Below, one piece after another: positions 12,434 through 16,929 of a stretch of 16,929 nt of DNA; position 1 is the stretch's first letter; each line of letters begins with the position of its first letter. The stretch is from Nitrososphaerota archaeon (lineage in GTDB: Archaea; Thermoproteota; Nitrososphaeria; Nitrososphaerales; UBA57): contig JACPBJ010000014.1 of the NCBI GenBank assembly GCA_016180375.1, positions 1 through 16,929 of the forward strand. Reading direction: 5' to 3'. The notes under the pieces were generated by a model. The model searched no databases. It was not told where the DNA came from and saw nothing but the letters and a program-made list of their open reading frames with translations. The position numbers and the translations under genes are program-made.

Positions 12434-13492
12434 ATGTCCACTTCTCTTCCCACTTCTTGTGATTTAGTTGACCTCTGCGGGACGTGTAACGCGATTGAAT
12501 ATCCTTACGAATGTTGTTACTGGACGGAGCTTCTTACGCTAGCTGATAAGTGTCCCTTCGAGCGGAGGAAGATTAGGGGGCGTTGCATAAGTCTTGATCG
12601 TACTGAATACAGACGAAAGATTGAACTAATGGAAGGAACTGCCAGGGATATAATTCAAACAACCCGTTTTAAACAAACGGCCACCGGTTTCAAACAGAGA
12701 TTCATACCAGAACTGAGGCCCATAGGAACAGACTATCAGAGAGGTATCGAGATAATAAAAGCCGTAGGCGTGAACTGCATAGCAGTTTCGCTTTCAGGTT
12801 TTTACTCTAAGGATTCCGAGAGTTCTGGCTTACGTAAGGCAAGATCGCTCGGATTGCATAAGTTCTTGCGATTCGATGGAGATATATTGCTTACAACTGA
12901 TATCAAAGATGTATTCTGTGACGAAATTCTTTCAGACATTGGCAAATTCGCCAAACTTGTGAAAGCTCTTGCACCTGACTACATGACAACATTAGATTCA
13001 TACACTTACTACAATATACCCGCCTATATTTCTCGAGTTAACATTCTAAGAACAATCATAGGAGCGAAAGAAATCGCAGATCTTAATGTTAAATTCGTAG
13101 GTTTGGTGCTTGGTTCCAATTTGTATCAAATTCGTGAGCACATTATTGCTCTGAAGAAGATGGGTTGTAACTTATTCGCTTATCCTTGTTACGAGCTCAG
13201 GAGGGACGGGCAACATGAGCTCCTCAGAGCGAGGACAAGCCTTGTGAGGGAATATGGCGGCAAATTGCTGGCACTTAGCTGTTCTCCTTGGAGAGGTAGG
13301 CGGGAAATCTTGGCCGACTATTATTCAACTCACAGCTGGTTCCCAATCCGTAAAGGTCCCCAATCCTACATGAAGGCGGGGATAGAAAAGTTGGAGGCAA
13401 AACTTAAAGCATCCAACCGCGCCTCTGCACAAGGGGAATTACAAAATGGGCGGGGGCGGCTTTACTACATCAGCCTTGGGACACAGGGATAA
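12434..13492 (+). CDS. TGT/DpdA-like TIM-barrel protein with N-terminal Cys cluster (putative)
   Basis: A 352-aa protein counted from ATG 12434; a longer frame from GTG 12371 covers the promoter, so I do not use it. Residues 9-51 contain seven Cys (C9, C15, C18, C27, C28, C40, C51), a likely metal-binding module. Residues about 100-300 alternate strands and helices as in a TIM barrel. PDYMTTLDSYTYYN (D182, D188), FVGLVLGSNLYQIREHIIAL at 221-240, CNLFAYPC and LALSCSPW with a late STHSWF resemble the middle and end of tRNA-guanine transglycosylases and the DpdA family, which swaps guanine for a deazaguanine in tRNA or DNA. Many TGT signatures cannot be seen clearly, so the reaction is uncertain. 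The neighbourhood (HEPN, restriction enzyme) suits a DNA-modification or defence role. A different TIM-barrel enzyme is the main alternative. Confidence 0.45.
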   Translation: MSTSLPTSCDLVDLCGTCNAIEYPYECCYWTELLTLADKCPFERRKIRGRCISLDRTEYRRKIELMEGTARDIIQTTRFKQTATGFKQRFIPELRPIGTDYQRGIEIIKAVGVNCIAVSLSGFYSKDSESSGLRKARSLGLHKFLRFDGDILLTTDIKDVFCDEILSDIGKFAKLVKALAPDYMTTLDSYTYYNIPAYISRVNILRTIIGAKEIADLNVKFVGLVLGSNLYQIREHIIALKKMGCNLFAYPCYELRRDGQHELLRARTSLVREYGGKLLALSCSPWRGRREILADYYSTHSWFPIRKGPQSYMKAGIEKLEAKLKASNRASAQGELQNGRGRLYYISLGTQG

Positions 13493-13787
13493 GATCCCAG
13501 GATCGTTGGACGGTATTACGGACTATTATCGCCAGAGAGGTTACCAACAGGACCCAGTATTGGAGAGTAAGCAACAAGGTCAAGTCACTTCGTTTGTTAA
13601 ACCGCTCCCAGACGGTGCCCGAGCTCACGTAAGAGTATTCAGGACCAACGGATATTATACAATCCGTACTCACAGAGACCCACATGATCCAGCCAGAGAT
13701 CCTATAGGGCACTTGCAAGATATCGTTCTCCCACCCGACGAGGTACGACGAAGAGTCGCTAGAACAGATCTTGGAAACGCCAGCTAA
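13446..13787 (+). CDS. 113-aa uncharacterised protein overlapping the TGT-like gene
   Basis: ATG at 13446 lies 47 bp inside the end of the TGT-like gene in another frame, implying translational coupling. The first 20 residues are Gly-rich. Residues about 48-95 (TSFVKPLPDGARAHVRVFRT, then NGYYTIRTHRDPHDPARDPI, then GHLQDIVLPPDE) are strand-like and contain a run of His and Asp (HRDPHDP, GHL), which might bind a metal. The C-terminus is Arg-rich. I do not recognise a family. A later start is possible, but no better ribosome binding site is visible, and the conserved-looking part lies after residue 45 either way. Confidence 0.55.
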   Translation: MGGGGFTTSALGHRDKIPGSLDGITDYYRQRGYQQDPVLESKQQGQVTSFVKPLPDGARAHVRVFRTNGYYTIRTHRDPHDPARDPIGHLQDIVLPPDEVRRRVARTDLGNAS

Positions 13788-13867
13788 TCGCCGCATAACC
13801 AAACTTTTCCATAGACATATTGGTCTAATACTCCGCGATTGGATAGAGAGAGGGTAGGCGTTTCGCA

Positions 13868-14527
13868 GTGGAGGAGGGAGTTGAGAAGAGGGTTCCAGAC
13901 CTGGTAATCAATGCTCTACTTTCGGAGTTTCAGGCAGTAAGATCCGAGATAATAGAGACATTGAAAATGCAGTACACGATTCTTTCGCTAGGAACAGGCT
14001 TTGTTACAGCTCTTTTTGCGGTAGCTCTGTCGCAATCGGCCAATCCGATCGGAATCTATCTACTCCTACTAATTCCCTTTGTTTCGGTAGCTGTATCAGC
14101 GTTGTGGAGTGTTGAGGGCATTCGCAGACTTAGGGCTGCAGCATATATTCGAGAACAAATAGCACGCAAGATCAACTCGGTTTACCTCAAGAATTTGAGC
14201 TCAGTTTCCATACCCGATGGGAGGTTACTTGCTTACGAACATTGGTTCAGAGAGGAGAAATCTCCAGAACTGAAAAAGTGGAATAGTTATTTCTACAGAC
14301 TTACACAGATTGGAGTCCTCGGTATCTTTCTTGGAGCAGGTCTCGCCTCTTGGTTTCTTGCGACATATTTCATCTTCGTTGCCCCCATTAACCTGGAACC
14401 AATTTCGGCTTTCTCAGCAAGCATTATACTAGCATCAGAAGTTTTCGCCATGGGATATGTCGGGCTAATAGTTTACCGGGTCATTGAAGGCGGAAGGAAA
14501 TTGATACCCGCACGGGAAAATAATTGA
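13868..14527 (+). CDS. Four-TM membrane protein with cytoplasmic helical loop
   Basis: A 219-aa protein from GTG 13868 (AGAGGGT about 13 nt upstream; no better start before Met34). Hydrophobic segments lie near residues 35-55, 61-82, 146-172 and 180-205. Between the second and third is a charged helical region with AAYIREQIARKI (91-102) and YEHWFR (123-128). This pattern (an acidic helical start, two TMs, a YIR-x-x-I element, an aromatic E-x-W element, two TMs) is seen in a widespread uncharacterised family of small membrane proteins, some of which occur in defence loci. It stands alone before the restriction enzyme. A role as a membrane effector is speculation from neighbourhood only. Confidence 0.55.
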   Translation: MEEGVEKRVPDLVINALLSEFQAVRSEIIETLKMQYTILSLGTGFVTALFAVALSQSANPIGIYLLLLIPFVSVAVSALWSVEGIRRLRAAAYIREQIARKINSVYLKNLSSVSIPDGRLLAYEHWFREEKSPELKKWNSYFYRLTQIGVLGIFLGAGLASWFLATYFIFVAPINLEPISAFSASIILASEVFAMGYVGLIVYRVIEGGRKLIPARENN

Positions 14528-14639
14528 AATCTCTTTGGCCTTGTTCATTCCGCCTTATTTTATCCGTTTTAGCGATGCATTTGCACCGCTCGAACATGAC
14601 AGAGTAAGGATAAATTTAACGCCATAAAAGGTCACGCCA
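14528..14639 (+). promoter_or_regulatory. T-rich end of the four-TM gene and promoter of the restriction enzyme
   Basis: The first part holds a T-rich stretch (about 14556-14570) typical of archaeal 3' ends, followed by an imperfect hairpin at 14572-14589. TAAATTTAA at 14611-14619, preceded by the purine-rich AAGGA (BRE-like), is centred about 26 nt before the TTG at 14640. This spacing suggests that transcription begins at the start codon (leaderless). No other gene is seen here. Confidence 0.45.
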
Positions 14640-16929
14640 TTGGAAACTGCATCTAGATACGCCTCGGAGAGAGATTTTGTTGCAAACTATGTTCTCCCCG
14701 AACTAAAAGAGGCTGCAAAGACGCTCGAAGTATCAGATATAGTTGAATTCCATGTCGAAAAGCCAGTAAATGGAACAGCCGACCTTACTGCAGACAGAGG
14801 TGGTAGAGGGCTATTCCTTATTGAAGCCAAGTTCAAGAAGAAGGTGGGAAAGGTAACTCATGATATAGAGCCAAGAGATCCGGCTGTAATCACACAGGCC
14901 GCAAATTATGCAGTCAATGGTGGCTACGGATACTATGCTACTTGCAACGTTAAGAGGCTTATTCTATTCCAACTAGCACCCAAGAAACCAATTGAATGTG
15001 AGGTATCATCTTTTGAATATGAAGCACAGCCGGAATGGGCAAAAGAACTGCTGAAACTTGTTCTGGGCAAAGTCCCCCTTAAGCTCAAACAACTGGACGA
15101 TGCACTAGTAGATACTTTACTCGAAGCCCATCGAGACTTGTATCCTAGGGTATACCAATCTTTCCAGAAGAAGCTAGGTGAGAAGAACTTCAAAGAGAAG
15201 TATATTGATTGGTTGGAGAGCCAAGGGTTACAGCTCAATGATGCTACCAATAGGCTCGTCGCAGAACAAGCTACTTATCTTCAGATAACCAAGTTACTCT
15301 TCTATGGTGTAGTTCAATCACTATATCCTGCGAAGCTCAAACCTCTTAGGATAGGTGAAGAGGAGGAGGTCCCGCAAGCCCTCCAACGATTCTACGAGGA
15401 TGTAAAGAAGATAGATTATATGCCAATATATCAGACTGACATCATTAGTGAAATACCACTAAGTGTGGGTGCAGAGGAACGTGTTAGAACCCTTGTCGAT
15501 ACCATAGCTGAATTTGATTTCTCTCAAATGAAAAGGGACTTTCTCAGCAGGGTATATGAGAAGCTCATACCTCCGATCGAGAGGAAAAGACTAGGACAAT
15601 TCTATACACCTCCAGGTATAGTCGAGTTCATTCTTCAGCTAACTTTGAAGGATCCAAATGCTATGGTGTTAGATCCTGGTTGTGGATCTGGCACATTCTT
15701 GATCGGTGCATACAATCATCTACGAGACTTGAATGGTATACCCCAAAGTATGGAGGGAGGAATGGGAGAAAGGTTCCATCAGCAACTACTAAACCAGGTG
15801 TACGGAATTGACATAAACCAATTCCCGGCACATCTTTCAGTTGTAGGCTTAGCGATACAGAACCCCCGAGCAAAAGTGGATAAGATCAACGTTGTTGTGA
15901 AGGACTTCTTTGATATCAAGAGAGGTCAGGCTACATTGACGGGTTTTGAGACTCTGGATGCTTCGGGACAGGAGACAGTAATCGAGTTTCCTAGCTATTT
16001 CGACGTAGTGGTGGCTAATCCTCCATACATTCGACAGGAGCTACTTGGTACTAAAGAGAAAGATAAGATCAGAAAACTCATAGAATGGGACTACAGCAAA
16101 GCGACTTACAAAGCATACATCGGTGCTCCTCCAAAGAAATCTTTCAATGGAATTGTTCTAGACAAGCAAAGTGACATTTTCATTTATTTTTTCATACACG
16201 GAATAAGCCTTCTGAGGAACAGCGGGAAGCTAGGTTTTATCTCATCTAACAAATGGCTCGAAGTAGGTTATGGAGAGCCATTCCAACAGTTTCTGCTTAA
16301 TAATTGTAAGATACTCTACGTGGTTGAATTCGACAGAGCCATATTCCCTGACGCTGATGTTAACACTGCAGTAACAATCCTAGAGAAGTGTGAGGACAAA
16401 TCTATTCGTTCCAAGAATACCGTAAGATTCGTCCGACTCAAACGAAGAATGGAAATAGACATATTCAGAGATGTAATCAGTAAAGCAACAGAGGGTAGCG
16501 AGGACGACAATATGCGGATTATCTTAGTTCAACAAAGTGAACTCGAAGCTGGTAAGTGGAATGTCTACTTGAGAGCTCCAAAGGTGTACCAACAGATCGT
16601 TAAGAATTCACGAGTGAAACCACTTGGATCTCTTATTACGGACATATTTAGAGGCCCAGTAACGGGTTACAACGAATACTTCATCATACCAAAGCACAGG
16701 GCAAAAGAGTTAGGAATAGAACCACGCTACCTGAAACCATGTGTCTCATCACCTAAGAAGATCAAAGGTATTGCAATATACAAGGAAGATATAGACGAAT
16801 ACTTCTTCATGGTAAATCAACCAAAGGACGAGCTCAAAGGAACAAATGCACTCGAATACATCCAATGGGGTGAAAAGCTTGAAGTTGACGTAACACGTGG
16901 TGCCAATCGAGGGAGGAGGAAGTTACCAG
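14640..16929 (+). CDS. Type IIG-like restriction-modification enzyme (partial, cut by right edge)
   Basis: An open frame of 763 codons runs from TTG 14640 off the right edge; TAA lies four codons before the TTG and no ATG occurs nearby. Residues about 40-65 carry D48 in TADLT and E62-A-K64 in LFLIEAKF, the PD-(D/E)XK nuclease site. After a helical connector, LGQFYTPPGIVEFIL is the X motif of N6-adenine methyltransferases, DPGCGSGTFLIG (from D345) binds SAM (motif I), and VVANPPYIRQ (NPPY at 460-463) is the catalytic motif IV. The last part, with FRGPVTGYNEYFIIPK, is the start of a target recognition domain. Nuclease, methyltransferase and specificity in one chain is the type IIG layout (also called Eco57I-like); family members are about 1,000 aa, so roughly a quarter is missing. 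It would methylate adenine at its site and cut unmodified DNA. Confidence 0.82.
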   Translation, partial: METASRYASERDFVANYVLPELKEAAKTLEVSDIVEFHVEKPVNGTADLTADRGGRGLFLIEAKFKKKVGKVTHDIEPRDPAVITQAANYAVNGGYGYYATCNVKRLILFQLAPKKPIECEVSSFEYEAQPEWAKELLKLVLGKVPLKLKQLDDALVDTLLEAHRDLYPRVYQSFQKKLGEKNFKEKYIDWLESQGLQLNDATNRLVAEQATYLQITKLLFYGVVQSLYPAKLKPLRIGEEEEVPQALQRFYEDVKKIDYMPIYQTDIISEIPLSVGAEERVRTLVDTIAEFDFSQMKRDFLSRVYEKLIPPIERKRLGQFYTPPGIVEFILQLTLKDPNAMVLDPGCGSGTFLIGAYNHLRDLNGIPQSMEGGMGERFHQQLLNQVYGIDINQFPAHLSVVGLAIQNPRAKVDKINVVVKDFFDIKRGQATLTGFETLDASGQETVIEFPSYFDVVVANPPYIRQELLGTKEKDKIRKLIEWDYSKATYKAYIGAPPKKSFNGIVLDKQSDIFIYFFIHGISLLRNSGKLGFISSNKWLEVGYGEPFQQFLLNNCKILYVVEFDRAIFPDADVNTAVTILEKCEDKSIRSKNTVRFVRLKRRMEIDIFRDVISKATEGSEDDNMRIILVQQSELEAGKWNVYLRAPKVYQQIVKNSRVKPLGSLITDIFRGPVTGYNEYFIIPKHRAKELGIEPRYLKPCVSSPKKIKGIAIYKEDIDEYFFMVNQPKDELKGTNALEYIQWGEKLEVDVTRGANRGRRKLP

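Overview
The window reads as the virion-assembly (head and neck to early tail) region of an archaeal tailed virus or provirus of the HK97/siphovirus type, followed by an accessory and defence-like region. The archaeal reading rests on AT-rich TATA-like boxes 25-40 nt ahead of several plus-strand starts (some suggesting leaderless messages), a TFB-like (TFIIB family) zinc-ribbon protein, and small ribbon-helix-helix regulators, one with a SWIM-like tail. Ammonia-oxidising or related Nitrososphaerota would fit the style of these proteins, but that is an impression and not a database result. No rRNA, tRNA, CRISPR array or attachment site was found, so integrated versus free virus cannot be decided.

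Right to left on the minus strand, positions about 11.1 kb to 1 hold the structural operon. Two ribbon-helix-helix genes (11141-11482, 10880-11068) are followed by an 18-nt-period repeat array (10773-10859) that looks like an operator. Then come a TFB-like gene, portal, an Ig-like small protein, a putative decoration or fibre protein, an unrecognised 149-aa protein, a prohead protease joined to a scaffold, a DUF2190-like decoration protein, and the major capsid protein with a strong hairpin after it. These are followed by a two-TM miniprotein, a head-tail connector, a cluster of very small genes (a zinc ribbon interrupted by TGA, a holin-like protein, a coiled coil, an OB-like protein, a 35-aa membrane peptide), a tail-completion candidate, the tail tube protein and the start of a tail-assembly-chaperone candidate cut by the window. 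The large terminase, expected next to the portal, is absent from the window.

Two plus-strand cargo genes interrupt the operon: an anchored extracellular beta-rich protein with a calcium-loop motif (1218-1916, own promoter and terminator) and a solitary PD-(D/E)XK nuclease-like protein (2449-3063).

From about 11.5 kb rightward lie a decayed gene (11520-11800), a HEPN-like protein with an RX4H motif (11850-12353, minus), and, diverging from it around one shared AT-rich box, a Cys-rich TGT/DpdA-like TIM-barrel candidate overlapped by a 113-aa protein. A four-TM protein and a type IIG-like restriction-modification enzyme (N-terminal PD-(D/E)XK nuclease plus N6-adenine methyltransferase), cut by the right edge, complete the region. 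The right part has the composition of a defence or DNA-modification island. Whether its genes act together is inference.
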